Below, piece after piece: positions 1 to 10,154 of a DNA stretch of 64,000 bases; within the stretch, counting starts at the first letter, position 1, and every line of letters starts with the position of its first letter. The stretch lies in NCBI GenBank assembly GCA_025617375.2, contig JAMYGW020000005.1, positions 1,488,001 through 1,552,000 on the forward strand. The letters run 5' to 3'. Made by a program: the position numbers and the translations under genes. This DNA comes from Acarospora socialis. Lineage: Eukaryota; Ascomycota; Lecanoromycetes; Acarosporales; Acarosporaceae. Below the pieces are notes generated by a model. That model worked only from the letters and a program-made list of their open reading frames with translations. It was not told where the DNA came from and did not search any database.

Positions 1-236
1 GGAGACTCATACCTGACGAGGCAGCTGTGGAGACAATCTCTCAAGAGCAAGCGGTGGCGGCGGTCAAAGAGTGCATGAAAGTGCTCTTCTACAGGGACGC
101 GCGGAGTTTGGACAAGTACTCGATAGCGGTGATAACTAAAGATGGTGGAGTGAACTTGAAAGAAGATGAGAAGCTTGAAGGGCAGAGCTGGGCGTTCGCT
201 GAAGGTATCAGGGGCTATGGGACGCAGGTGAACTAG
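1..236 (+). CDS. Proteasome subunit beta type-7 (Pre4-like), 3' end
   Basis: This is the C-terminal part of a 20S proteasome beta-7 subunit, a non-catalytic member of the beta ring of the core particle in nucleus and cytosol. The frame is open from the window edge and ends at TAG 234-236, leaving about 78 residues. The segment with VLFYRDARS followed by a KYSIAVITK-like strand, and the ending GYGTQ, matches the tail of yeast Pre4, which ends in GYGTQKI. The 5' part lies outside the window, so the start and earlier introns are unseen. It converges on the next gene with about 560 bp between the stops. Confidence 0.85.
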   Translation, partial: RLIPDEAAVETISQEQAVAAVKECMKVLFYRDARSLDKYSIAVITKDGGVNLKEDEKLEGQSWAFAEGIRGYGTQVN

Positions 237-799
237 CAGCAGTACCTGCACTCTCGTGTTTTTTGAGCGGGTTTGCGTATGATAGAATCGGAATGAACAA
301 TTTATTTGGCCCCAGTTCGGTCGAGCCTCGCGAGATTGCAGAAAACTGGGTTTCTGGACTCGGACATGCGATGCTTTGATGACGTAATCGAATCGCGACT
401 TATTCTGGGTGATGGTCGTTGAGCTTCGCGGTTAGTTTATTGCTGGACGGACTTGGCAGAATTCAGCCCAGCAGCACCAGGTGGCCTGCACGATGAGACA
501 GTAGCCTAACTTGGATCTCGATCATTGACCGGTTTGATAAGTGCAACGCCGCCAGCTTAGAACCGTTTGCTTCGAAAACAACACGCGGGCATATCCTTGC
601 CACTTTGACATCGTCAGTTTAGCCAACCACGAAATCAATAATATGAATGCGAAGATACAACGGACAGCAAATTATACAGGTAATACTACCTTCGAAGTGC
701 AACTCTACCACTGAGAAACAGCTGCCTGTACAAGACCAGAGCGGTCTTCGATGATCTTAATGTACACGTATATGCCATGGCTATGACGCTATGCCCCCT
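237..799. other. Convergent intergenic gap
   Basis: This gap holds the 3' flanks of the proteasome gene and the FAH-family gene. I see no coding region, RNA gene or repeat in it. Confidence 0.6.
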
Positions 800-1893
800 T
801 CAAAGCTTCGATCTACTCTTTACGTGAGCTACTTTGTTCACACATGTTCCAATCCCCTCCAGTGCAACTTCAACTATGTCACCATCCTGTAGCCACAGAG
901 GCGGTCTGCGGCCGGCACCGACACCTTGGGGCCTATCTTGCTTCAGTAACGATTTTGTTGGGGATGTATACAGCCACTTACGTTCCAGTAAAGATCAAGT
1001 CACCCGGTAGCAGCGTCGTCCCTTGTGAGAGAAAGGCAATAGTCTGCGCAACACCGAATATCATATCCTTAGTGGTCGATTGTTGGACGGTCTGTCCGTT
1101 GAGCTTAGTGGAGATGCTCAGGTTCTGCGGATCTTTGATTAGGCTCGCAGAGACGATGCCCGGTCCGAATGGCGCCCATCCATCGAATCCTTTCCCCAGC
1201 GCCCATTGACCCCCTCCCCGCTTCAACTGCCACTCGCGATGGGACACGTCGTCCCCGACGGCATATCCGAGGACGTAGTCGAGCGCTTGCGATTCCGGGA
1301 TATCTCTTGCCTCCTTTCCAATCACGGCCACGAGCTCGCATTCATAATCTAAGCCTTCCGCTTCTTGTGCAAGCGCTGGGACCGGGATTTGATCGAAGGG
1401 TCCTGTCAGGGCGGTGACAGGCTTATAAAACAAAACCGGGAATTTTGGAATAGGCATGTTGGTCTATTGGTTGCGTTGATCAGCTGGTTTGGGCTCTCCG
1501 CATGGGACTCAGGGCTTCAGTCACCTCTATCGCATGCCGTGAGTAATTCAACCCCAGGCATCTAACTGTCTTCACATCCTCTCGCGCCAGCGGCGCAAGT
1601 AATAGCCTTACATCCTGTGGTAATATATCTCATCAGCCGCTCAGTGCAGCGTCTCCCATTGAGATGTATACACACCGCAATCTGCTCGGTCACGTCATGC
1701 TTCCCAAATATATCGCCCCTGATGACTCGTGCTTGGGTTGCCTTCCCGATATCGCTGACTCCGTTGGGAAGAATGGCATCACCGTAATAGGTTCGACCGT
1801 CCTTGGCAAGGAAGCGGATAAGTCGCTATCGAACAGTATCAGTATGTGGGCACTTCGATCGTATGCGTTGCAACTTGCGGAGAAAGCAGGCAT
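800..1893 (-). CDS. Fumarylacetoacetate hydrolase family protein
   Basis: The product has the FAH fold, a metal-dependent family that cleaves C-C bonds or decarboxylates acylpyruvates and related oxo-acids; the exact substrate cannot be told from sequence. Exons run 1893-1879, 1825-1676, 1614-1525, 1463-982 and 932-800, giving 870 coding bases and 289 residues, the usual length for a single FAH domain. Landmarks are an N-terminal RLIRF, a CLGLNY motif, LDYECELVAVIGK, which carries the acidic metal ligand region, VGDDVSHREWQ, the KGFDGWAPFGP stretch, and a C-terminal FTGTPQGVG. The first exon is only 15 nt and its intron uses a GC donor (GCAAGT); this start was chosen because it restores the expected MPAFSRLIRF. 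The other donors are GT. It is divergent from the SDHAF1 gene. Confidence 0.88.
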
Positions 1894-2140
1894 GACTCTG
1901 AGAGAAGATGGCCAAGTGTATCAGTATTCTATGGTACAATATGCAGGAGAGCTATCCCGCAGCCGTAAAGATCCTCCCCCACATTAGCCGCGGCTACGTG
2001 GAGTAGAGCCACTACGGAGGCGTCCTCTTGCCAGAAGTGCAACCCGCCGGGGAACCTCTTGAGCTCAAAGTGTCATACCGTTGTCAAACCCTTCTGTGCC
2101 TTACCTCAAGCCAGTTCAATCCATGGGATGAGCTCACAAA

Positions 2141-2495
2141 ATGAGGCTATCCGGATTACAAAGAGAAGTTCTTTCTCTCTACCGCAAATGCCTGAGAGAA
2201 GCTCGCAAAAAACCTGATGTGAGCGGGCTTCTATCCTATCAAAACCTCGCCTGGATGACTGACCAGCTCCGGACAAGGACGTTCAAAACAATTTCAGGAG
2301 CTACGCCAGGTATGGTTATGGACGCGGAGATGCTGAGTATTCCACCTAATGGTTCGCGTCGTTCCTAGGGCTGAGTTCATCAGAAACATTGGTCTCGACA
2401 AGAAGGACTTTAGTGCCATTGAGTATCTTTTGAGAAAAGGCCAACGTCAACTGGAGATCTATGCATCTCCTGGGATCAGAAATATTCTGCGGTAA
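2141..2495 (+). CDS. Succinate dehydrogenase assembly factor 1 (LYR protein)
   Basis: This small mitochondrial LYR-motif protein helps insert Fe-S clusters into the Sdh2 subunit of complex II. Exons are 2141-2218, 2278-2309 and 2369-2495, encoding 78 residues, the normal size for fungal SDHAF1/Sdh6. The N terminus reads SGLQREVLSLYRKCLR and contains the LYR tripeptide. The second exon gives FRSYAR, and the third gives DKKDFSAIEYLLRKGQ followed by a PGIRNI-type end, both typical of the family. The 32-nt middle exon uses an AAG acceptor. A second LYR protein family is possible in principle, but the C-terminal motif is specific. The gene lies between a divergent FAH gene and the heat-shock promoter of the downstream Hsp20. 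Confidence 0.88.
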
Positions 2496-2724
2496 ATCGT
2501 TACCACTCGGTTCTGGACGGGAAGCAATGGACTGCGCTGGAGCCTACCGTGCGGGGATGGGAACGCATAACTGGACGGAGGTAAAGTCATGGTGACAATC
2601 AAGGGCTCGAGAGTCAGTCGTACTAGAACTTTTGCAGAGTCCGCTGCAGAGTGCTTAACGCTGTTACTGGCTCGGAGAACCCTCTACTGCGTGGTTGCGT
2701 GATCGTGAGTTCAGGAAGCACGTG
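2496..2724. other. Upstream part of the hsp20 promoter region
   Basis: This stretch follows the SDHAF1 stop and carries no recognisable coding region. A partial heat-shock half-site arrangement (AGAAC followed by TTT) occurs near 2624-2632, but it is weak. Confidence 0.4.
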
Positions 2725-2889
2725 GAAGGTTCTAGTAGGTCACCGTACTTTCCTATTTCGGTCATGATCCTACAGGAACCTTCTCGCAAGCCCTCACATT
2801 GACAGGTCACCAGTCTTCTACGACTTACGCAAGACGACGTCGCGATGATACTAGTAGTTTCTGGAACACCTGCTCAGGAGTCTATATAT
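2725..2889 (+). promoter_or_regulatory. Heat-shock elements and TATA box of the hsp20 gene
   Basis: Three inverted GAA/TTC units fit the heat-shock factor binding site nGAAnnTTCn: GAAGGTTC at 2725-2732 (followed by TAG), GAACCTTC at 2776-2783, and TTCTGGAA at 2859-2866. A TATATA stretch lies at 2883-2889, about 145 bp before the hsp20 ATG. This is the arrangement expected for Hsf1-driven induction of a small heat-shock gene. Binding itself is inferred from the motifs. Confidence 0.7.
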
Positions 2890-3031
2890 TGCCCTCCAAC
2901 TTCCACCATGTCTCCTCTGCATCATCACAACAATCAATCACTCATACATGCAATTGTACAGAACATCGACCAGACTACCTCGAGTCTTCAGATCTCTTAA
3001 GACACCAAGACCGATAACCATAACACGCAAT

Positions 3032-3640
3032 ATGGCTCTCTTCCCACGCTTTCCACAAGGCGATTTCGCCCCACTCTTTCGTCTTCTCGACGACTACGAC
3101 GTCCACCGCTCCGGCCGCGGCGATGGGGCTGGCTCATCATCTGCCATCCGCGCTTTCCAGCCCAAGTTCGACGTTCGCGAAGTCAAAGAAGCATACGAAC
3201 TTCAAGGCGAGCTGCCTGGCATCAACCAGAAGGACGTCTCCATCGAGTTCGTCGACCCTCACACCCTAGTCATCAAGGGGCGTGTGGAGCGTGAGTACCA
3301 CGAAGGGAGCGACAGCACCCAGGGTCGCATCACCGAGGCGGACCAGTCATCCTCATACCATAAGGCCAGCGTCGAAGAAGAGGGTACATCCTCCGAGTCC
3401 AAACAAGAAGCGTCCGGCTCCGACAACAAGCAAGTCGCTCAGAGCGACCAGCAGAGCGGTAACCAGCCCAAGCCCCGCTACTGGGTCACCGAACGCTCGG
3501 TCGGCGAGTTCCATCGTTCCTTCACCTTCCCGACCAGAGTGGACCAAGACAACGTCAAGGCTAGCATGAAGAACGGCATCCTCAACATCGTCGTTCCGAA
3601 GGCGGCCGCTCCCACCACGAAGCGGATCAACATCGAGTAG
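3032..3640 (+). CDS. Small heat shock protein, Hsp20/alpha-crystallin (Hsp30 type)
   Basis: An ATP-independent cytosolic chaperone that holds unfolding proteins. The single exon encodes 202 residues. The start was set at the ATG opening MALFPRFPQGDFAPLF, a common fungal Hsp30/Hsp20 N terminus; the frame is open 84 bases further upstream, but that part lies in the leader. The alpha-crystallin domain begins near residue 48 (FDVREVKEAYELQGELPG), is split by a Ser/Gln/Glu-rich insertion at roughly residues 95-150, and resumes with WVTERSVGEFHRSF and the C-terminal strand around NGILNIVVPK. Insertions of this kind are common in filamentous fungal Hsp30 proteins. It ends in an INIE-like tail. The upstream heat-shock elements suggest strong stress induction. 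Confidence 0.93.
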   Translation: MALFPRFPQGDFAPLFRLLDDYDVHRSGRGDGAGSSSAIRAFQPKFDVREVKEAYELQGELPGINQKDVSIEFVDPHTLVIKGRVEREYHEGSDSTQGRITEADQSSSYHKASVEEEGTSSESKQEASGSDNKQVAQSDQQSGNQPKPRYWVTERSVGEFHRSFTFPTRVDQDNVKASMKNGILNIVVPKAAAPTTKRINIE

Positions 3641-4547
3641 GGACTTGTTACTGGAGATATTGTGCAGGAGGGATGTGAAATTGGTCTCCGGAACGAGCTA
3701 CGAAGTTTAGCACATAGCACCGGAGTGGTCGGGATTGCCTTCTTGCATTCTTTTGTGCAGTTCACCTAGCGTTGGCTTGGCGTGGGATTGTAAGCTACAA
3801 CAATTTTGCTGTTACTTAATAGTGCATTATATTACACTTCATTCCACTGTTGCTTACATGAGAATAGGAATTTTTCATGCATATGTAACTGAAAACAGAA
3901 ACTCTTGAATCATCAGCCAAAACACAATCATACCCCTCCCGTCCCCTTTACCAACATTGGCCCTGGCTCAAGCTCTGAAGCCAATAACTTCATTATCACC
4001 ACTGATGCCGTAGGAGTCCAAACCATGTCCCTAACCCTACCTAAGATATCGGCCATCGTATCCACTCCGAGAATTCAGCGCAAAGTGCGAAAGGGTAAAA
4101 GCGACAGAGCAGTTTAAGTAGCAATCTGTCAGCAATCCAGCCAATGGCAACTCCCCGTGCATGTCATAAGGGTAAGAAGTTCTTGCTCTCAAACGGTAAG
4201 GTATGCGATAGTCACTACAAGTTTGTGGGTAGTTGCAAATATATTTATTTAACTCAGACAGATCCTGCCTTAACCGTGTGTCATGTATCGTGTAGACATA
4301 TGTACGTGTAAAGAATGCACTGTACACCTATGTGGAAGACTTATACAAAGACAGGACAGTAGAAACAGAGGGTATAACTGCGGCCGTGCACGACGATAAG
4401 TCGAGTGCCCGCCCAGGGTATCCTAAACAAACACAACATGTAAATGCAGAGATATATGCATCAGTATCCGTCAAATGAGGTCTGTACAGGTCGAGGGAAT
4501 GACCACCGGCAATTTGTGACAAGAAGGTGAGGCATCATAAACCCAAA
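3641..4547. other. Convergent intergenic gap
   Basis: About 900 bp between the Hsp20 stop and the stop of the next minus-strand gene. It is moderately AT-rich. Short open frames here have no family features, and I see no RNA gene or repeat. Confidence 0.5.
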
Positions 4548-7500
4548 CTAGCAATCGACCGTTTTTGCAATGAAGATTGGGACATCGCTTAGATCAATCC
4601 CGAAACCGCGGCTGACATCGACGCTTTTCCTGCTTGCACCGGTCTTCGTGTTCCGAGTACCTGCGCTGCCTCCGAGGCCGTAGCCGGGTTCATAACCATA
4701 AGCCAAACCCCCAGTATAGCGTCCAGCAAGGTATTCGAACGATGACTGTGCTGTTACGTCGTTACCACGGGCGTTCTTCGCCCCTGGACCGGAGGTTGCC
4801 TCTGTACTCTGGAATGTTTGACCATGGGATAGCAAACCCTCAGCAGCAGACCTCCGCCGTTGTATCCAAGTGCGACGATGTTCTTCCCAGCTCTTATCGT
4901 GTTTGCTCATAGTGGGTTGCTCGTCAACTAAATTCATCGCATCTGGGACTTCCGAAACCACTATGACTGGTGGTTGCCTTAGAGGCACACTGATTGGACG
5001 TCCTGACTTCGACTTTCCAGGTCCCCTTTCTCCAGCCTCGAGTCCCTTCACGCTTGGTAGGGCAGGTACAGGCGGCGCGTCAATAATTAGGCTCTTTGGC
5101 CGGAGAGTCTTCCCTGGAATTCCACCCCGGTCATTGAAGCTGCTGTTGGCGGGAGTTCTGGAACGCAATTGGCCCTGACTTCGTGTCTTGCTGCGACTCC
5201 TCGCAAACCGAGCAGCTGCTTCTTCATCCATACCGGTAGCCTTCTCTCTAAGTAGGTCATTGTTTGTGTCAGAGGAGCCTATCCATGTCTGGCGATCAGA
5301 CGGCCTGGGAGTCCCGGCAAGAGTCGAACGTGCGATATCGTATGGGCTTCCACCAAGTGTGTCAGTCACCGTGCCGAGGTCAGCAAATGTTTCCAGAAAA
5401 TCTTCTTCGTGCGATACGCTTGCGCGACTGCAGAGTCTTGTGGATCTTGTCCAGTTAATGGAAGAACGATGAGTGTGCGATGGGCGGTCACGGTTGCCAA
5501 GACCCTTCGAATGTGTCGATGGGGACTGCCGCTTCACCTGGAGGGTTGTTTCTTCAAACGCCTTAGTGGGCGATGGAAATCTGATCGGGATGGAGACAGG
5601 TGGCATGTCTGTAGAATCATCCCTCAAGTTGGTGTGTTGCAAACTTGGAAAGGTATGGTCGAGCGACGGGAATGAGCGCTGCCTCTGGGCAAGTTTGGCA
5701 GCCACGTTGGCAGGGACAGGAGGTATGTGTGACTGGCTAAGCTCCCGGTAGCCCTGTACGGTGATGCACTTCACCGGCAGAGGCTGCGACAACGGTCTTT
5801 CCTTCTTCAATTTCCGCTGAGTAACGGCTATCGGCAACGAAGCAGTCTCTTGTTGTGTTGACTTGGCAGAGCTAGCAGGAGTGATATGTGTGGAGGAAAG
5901 ATGATCGTCCGATTTCTTCACGACTTTCGGTGCACCCAAAGTCAGAGGTTCACCGGCAGAAGATGTTTGGGAGTACGCAACGCTTCTGATAGTCGGAGCC
6001 GCGTTACTCTTGTCTGAGGGTGGCGGCGGAGGCGGTGGAGGCGGAGGCGCGCGCTTTGGTGGGGCAAGGTATGGTCGGCCAGTTGGAGTCAAAGTGCTAT
6101 CGGAGATTTCCATCCCAGACGCAGTCTCTAGCCCTTGCTCCTTTTTCAGAGACCGAAGAGACGCATTCGAACTGTAGCCGCTGTCTGCCTTGCTCGAAGC
6201 CTTTTCCGATTGAGTAGGGGAAGGAACCCGACCGTGGTCTCCGGAAGATTCGAGAGACGGATCTTGATAACCGCCTTGCTCCTGGGTTGATGTTGTCCGT
6301 CCGTCGAGTATGCGAAGCGCGTCCTCTGGGGAGCCACCCTGAGCATGTCCGCTGTCGGCGTCCTCCACAGCCAGGCTCCACGCAGGCTTCCTAGGTGAAG
6401 GTGCTCGGGTGGAGAACACGAAGCCTTCATCTTCGAAAAGAGTGTCCTCAAACTCGTTCGCTTTTGTCGTCGACAATACTTCGAAGCTACCCTGGACGTG
6501 AGGGTGTGCATGTAGGAAAGGACTGCAAGGTAACTCTGTTATATACTCCTGGGCGATGCTCGAAGCTGCATCCGTAGAATTATCTGATGTCCCGTACAAT
6601 GACATAGATCGTTGCTTCCTTGATAGTGGCCGAGACGTAGACGCCGTATACACATCTTCCCGTGATAGGACATTCACTTTGGGTATCTCGTAGTTCCAGT
6701 GCCGACTTTTGGGCATCGTAGAGCGGTTACCATCAATGACAGAATCTGGAACTCGGCCAGGCGCAACCGCTCGCGTCTCATCCGAGAACAGATAATTGGT
6801 CGCTGGCAGATATTGTCCATTTTGCGAATGAGAAAACCTGGGTATAATGTCGTCTCCTCTCCCTTCGATTTTGCCACTGCCAGAGACTGCAAAGTAATCC
6901 TCTTCTACATCAGAATGCGCAAGAGATTGACCGTTAACGAGATGAACGGTGCTGTCGCTCGGAGCAGGCGAGGCGGTTCCATTCGTGATGCGCAGTGTGC
7001 CAAGCTTGAGTCCTCCTAAGTGACCATAATCATGAAAGGTCGGCGTTGCTGTGCGGGCGACCGGTGAGACTCGTCCATGGTCTGCGAGGTCTAGTACTGC
7101 CAAGCGAGCAAGTGGTGACGACTCCGATAGATGAGGGTTGTAGTAATATGCGCGATCGAGCTGAGATTGGAGTTTACTTCGAGGTGGGGGCTTGCGCAGA
7201 ATGTCATCTGGTACTCGCGTGGCTATGCCTGGCGTCAGGAGGGAACGGCGACGTATAGGTGACAGAATCGGGTTGTTGGGCGCGACTTCGTCCACCGGTG
7301 ACGATATGTGGCTAAACGCAGCAAGCTCGTCGGTGGATGCTTTTGCCATGATGTCTTGGTGCAGCCGTCTCGATTCTTCCGATTCCGGTGTCGTGGACTC
7401 AGCCACAACTATAAGTCGAGAGGCGCCTAAGGAACTCGCCAGATTTGTCGAGGAACCCCGTCCACTTGATGGTTGCGAGCTTGGTGATCCGGATCGTGAA

Positions 7501-7835
7501 AGGCGGTCCCTGACACCACTGACAAGCTCCCCAAGCCCACAGCGCCGCTCGCAGTCCCCTTCTGGAGGTTCGTTGCGAGTTGATCCACCCACAGAACCAA
7601 AGAGATGAGCGCGTAGTTTCGGCCGGGCGTCCGGTCGACTTCTACGCTCCCCGGATGGCGAGGTAACCACTGCTGCGGTTTCACCCATGTTGGAAGTCTT
7701 TAGAGGCGTCAACAAAGTGTCCTGCTCCGTCTGTGTGTGGGCCAGAGCCAACAGATTCGATGACGATGCATTGGTCTTTGGCTTCGAGAGTCTGTACTGC
7801 TCCCGTGGGGTGGGAGCTGATTGAGTATTGCCCAT
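4548..7835 (-). CDS. Hypothetical disordered protein with N-myristoylation signal
   Basis: Single exon. I place the start at 7835, giving 1095 residues that begin MGNTQSAPT, a good N-myristoylation sequence (Gly2, Ser6). The frame is open to an ATG at 7880, but that would add 15 residues and bury the signal. The protein is rich in Ser, Pro, Arg and Asp throughout, with little predicted order, and carries one run of ten prolines near residue 594 (DNA about 6024-6053) that could bind SH3 or WW domains or profilin. I recognise no catalytic domain. Inference: a membrane-tethered signalling or scaffold protein. It is the only large gene here without a nameable family. The promoter is shared with the divergent ATG10 gene. 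Confidence 0.75.
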   Translation of the reverse strand: MGNTQSAPTPREQYRLSKPKTNASSSNLLALAHTQTEQDTLLTPLKTSNMGETAAVVTSPSGERRSRPDARPKLRAHLFGSVGGSTRNEPPEGDCERRCGLGELVSGVRDRLSRSGSPSSQPSSGRGSSTNLASSLGASRLIVVAESTTPESEESRRLHQDIMAKASTDELAAFSHISSPVDEVAPNNPILSPIRRRSLLTPGIATRVPDDILRKPPPRSKLQSQLDRAYYYNPHLSESSPLARLAVLDLADHGRVSPVARTATPTFHDYGHLGGLKLGTLRITNGTASPAPSDSTVHLVNGQSLAHSDVEEDYFAVSGSGKIEGRGDDIIPRFSHSQNGQYLPATNYLFSDETRAVAPGRVPDSVIDGNRSTMPKSRHWNYEIPKVNVLSREDVYTASTSRPLSRKQRSMSLYGTSDNSTDAASSIAQEYITELPCSPFLHAHPHVQGSFEVLSTTKANEFEDTLFEDEGFVFSTRAPSPRKPAWSLAVEDADSGHAQGGSPEDALRILDGRTTSTQEQGGYQDPSLESSGDHGRVPSPTQSEKASSKADSGYSSNASLRSLKKEQGLETASGMEISDSTLTPTGRPYLAPPKRAPPPPPPPPPPSDKSNAAPTIRSVAYSQTSSAGEPLTLGAPKVVKKSDDHLSSTHITPASSAKSTQQETASLPIAVTQRKLKKERPLSQPLPVKCITVQGYRELSQSHIPPVPANVAAKLAQRQRSFPSLDHTFPSLQHTNLRDDSTDMPPVSIPIRFPSPTKAFEETTLQVKRQSPSTHSKGLGNRDRPSHTHRSSINWTRSTRLCSRASVSHEEDFLETFADLGTVTDTLGGSPYDIARSTLAGTPRPSDRQTWIGSSDTNNDLLREKATGMDEEAAARFARSRSKTRSQGQLRSRTPANSSFNDRGGIPGKTLRPKSLIIDAPPVPALPSVKGLEAGERGPGKSKSGRPISVPLRQPPVIVVSEVPDAMNLVDEQPTMSKHDKSWEEHRRTWIQRRRSAAEGLLSHGQTFQSTEATSGPGAKNARGNDVTAQSSFEYLAGRYTGGLAYGYEPGYGLGGSAGTRNTKTGASRKSVDVSRGFGIDLSDVPIFIAKTVDC

Positions 7836-9018
7836 ACTGCCGCGAGCCCTTGCTCCCCATTCAGTCTTTGCCTTGAGCATCTACCTGAGTGATTGAGCCA
7901 TAACGTCTTGTTGCCTTGAGCCTAATGAACGGCCGTTGGTAGATATCAAATTGGTGAAGAGCGCAGGGAACGAGTTTCTAAGCAACGGTTGCAGAGGTAA
8001 GGTATGGAGTTGAAGCAGGGACATGGACGTGCAAGGTACTAATAGCTTATACAAGCTTTGGATGAAGGTAACAAATTGACCCTGACCAGGGCAGGGATGA
8101 GTAGTGTAGGTACGGAGCAGACAAGCTCCTTTTAACCCGCGAGATGACTACCCTTAGCTTTTAGCAACGAATGTATAATACAAGTTGGAATACAAGTTGG
8201 AAGAGGGTAGGTAACGACAGGACTCAAGGGAGGCTTTCTGGAGAGGTTGGGTTACGTACTCCGTAGAGCAAGATGCAGGTGGAGAGTGGAGACGCGTTCC
8301 CAGGGGTTGAAAACAAGGTAAGGTAGTTAAGGTACTTCATAGACTAAGGTAGGTAGAGTACTTGGACAGATACGAGTAGCTTAAGGTACTCCGTACGGAT
8401 TACAGTACCCGTCATTCATTTTTACTTGAGGACTTGCAACTACGGAGTACGGAGTAGGTACTCGAACCAAACACCTTCGCTGCCCGTAACTACCACCGTG
8501 GCTGGAGACTTTGATTTGGAAAACCTTCATACCGTTAACTTAACTGGTAAAAATACTCCCACTTCTCTGTGGAGTACTCATACCGCATTGTGGCTGAGCA
8601 AGTGCGGAAACAAGGTCTCGCCACTTCGCTAGAAGCTGTTGGATGCCGACCAAAGTGGCTGAAAGGGTGTGCACAGCCATAACACGCGCCACAAGAACAA
8701 GCCTCAACCACGACAAGGAGCTGTGCAGGTGTGCATGATGGAGTAGAATCCCTTGGAGTACGCCATAGCAAAGGCACTTTACTCAAGGCACCCAGGACAT
8801 GGGCTTAAAGAGAGACATTGCTGCAGAGCCGAGTACCTTCTCCATTCTTTGCTTTCCGTATCTTCTTTCACCACGCTCCAAGCTCGAACAACTCAACCGA
8901 TAACGGACTTTTCCATTCAAATCCGAGTCGTTCATGCAGGCCACCCGTGTAACCCGAGGCAGTGCATCAACATGACGACCGATATGCTGACGACTCCAAC
9001 TGCCTTCAATGACGCGCG
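7836..9018. promoter_or_regulatory. Divergent promoter region with TACTCCGTA palindromes and AGGTA repeats
   Basis: This 1.18-kb gap separates two divergent start codons. It contains GTACTCCGTAC-type palindromes at 8257-8265, 8386-8396 and 8441-8456 (the last in tandem on the other strand). AAGGTA/AGGTAGGTA repeats lie around 8310-8395. No coding region is convincing. The function of these motifs is unknown; they recur in other promoters of this window. Confidence 0.5.
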
Positions 9019-9976
9019 ATGACCATGATCGACAGCTTCCCTTCCCTCACCCACGCCGAGTTTCACGCCGCATGCGCATCTCTCGCTGAAAAGTGGCATG
9101 AGTGCGCCTCGTCGGAATCTTTGAGGATCAACATGAAGCGTGAAGTAATCGACACACATCTCGTTCTTCCTCTCTCTTTCGGTGCTGAAATGGAGTGATT
9201 GCGAATTATAACAAGTCAGGGCGTGGCCTTTGTATCTTCTGATTCTTGGTGGCGGCAACTTCTGTCGAGCAGGAGATGAGCACATTCCATATGACGAGCA
9301 TAGACTCATTGCGGCTATAAAAGGGTCAAAACGGTTATCTCGTCGTCACAAAGTCGTTGAAAATAGACCTTTCGAAACCATCGGAGTCATCTACGGACCT
9401 GTTCGAAGACGAAGGAGACGTCTCGAACGAGGAGATCGATGATGACGACGACGTGCGTGTTCACATCCTCACAGAGGTATATGCCCCGAGAAACAACATC
9501 ATGTTGATGGTTGTAGGCAGCCCTACCTACGAGCGTGACTGCCGAGCCTACCGTGGAATATCACATTCTACTGTCGCGAACATACCGTGTTCCTGTGCTG
9601 TACTTCTTCTTGCGTAATCTTCCCGTCAAAGGTCCGAGAGGTATCGACGCGGTCTATGAGTATCTAGTACCACATCAGGTCCGATCCGAACTCCGGAAGG
9701 TAGGGGTCGTTGGGGGAATCAGTATTGGCGTCAGCACTTCTCGGCATTCCAAGCAGAGTGATTCGAGTTGACCAAATCTTCTAGAATCACCCCGTCTCCG
9801 ACATACCAGCTTTCTTTGTCCATCCATGCAACACCGCAGATGCTATGACCGAGGTTGCTGGGAATGCAGCAGTGACCGTCGACCAGTATTTGCAGATGTG
9901 GATCGGACTTGTTGGGAGCCCTGTTGGATTCTATCTAAACGGGGAGTTTGCATCACAGATGGTAGCAGCAACCTAA
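9019..9976 (+). CDS. ATG10: Autophagy E2-like enzyme Atg10
   Basis: Atg10 is the E2-like enzyme that receives Atg12 from Atg7 and transfers it to Atg5. Exons are 9019-9144, 9324-9476, 9517-9729 and 9785-9976, encoding 227 residues. Diagnostic stretches are FPSLTHAEFHAAC near the N terminus, NGYLVVTKSL, an acidic linker, VEYHILLSRTYRVPVLYF, the VGGISIG turn, and HPVSDIPAFFVHPC. The Cys codon of FVHPC at 9827-9829 is the expected catalytic cysteine. The second intron is only 40 bp and the third has a GTCAGC donor. The first intron, at 179 bp, is long for this window and could hide a small exon, so the region around residues 40-45 is less certain. Length and domain order are normal. Confidence 0.87.
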
Positions 9977-10154
9977 TATATCGACTGAGAACAGACTTGC
10001 GCCTTCCTATCGCACCTTTTGTAGTCATCCATGCATTCCGTGAGTTTCCGGCAGTCAGCCTAAGCTAGAGATCAGGGATATCCATTACGCCAAAACACCA
10101 CGATGATGCCCGCTTTGGGATGAGATCTAGAAAACCATCCTCCCATACCAAGCA

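Noticed and set aside
1664-1987. Plus-strand 107-codon frame overlapping the FAH gene
   Set aside because: It is antisense to FAH exons that carry the conserved RLIRF and YYGDAILP motifs.
3905-4117. 70-codon plus-strand frame after hsp20
   Set aside because: No conserved features, no promoter signals; probably 3' flank.
9230-9442. Alternative frame inside the first ATG10 intron as an extra exon
   Set aside because: It reads Arg-rich sequence out of frame with the conserved YLVVTKSL segment; the phase-0 intron 9145-9323 gives a better Atg10 model.
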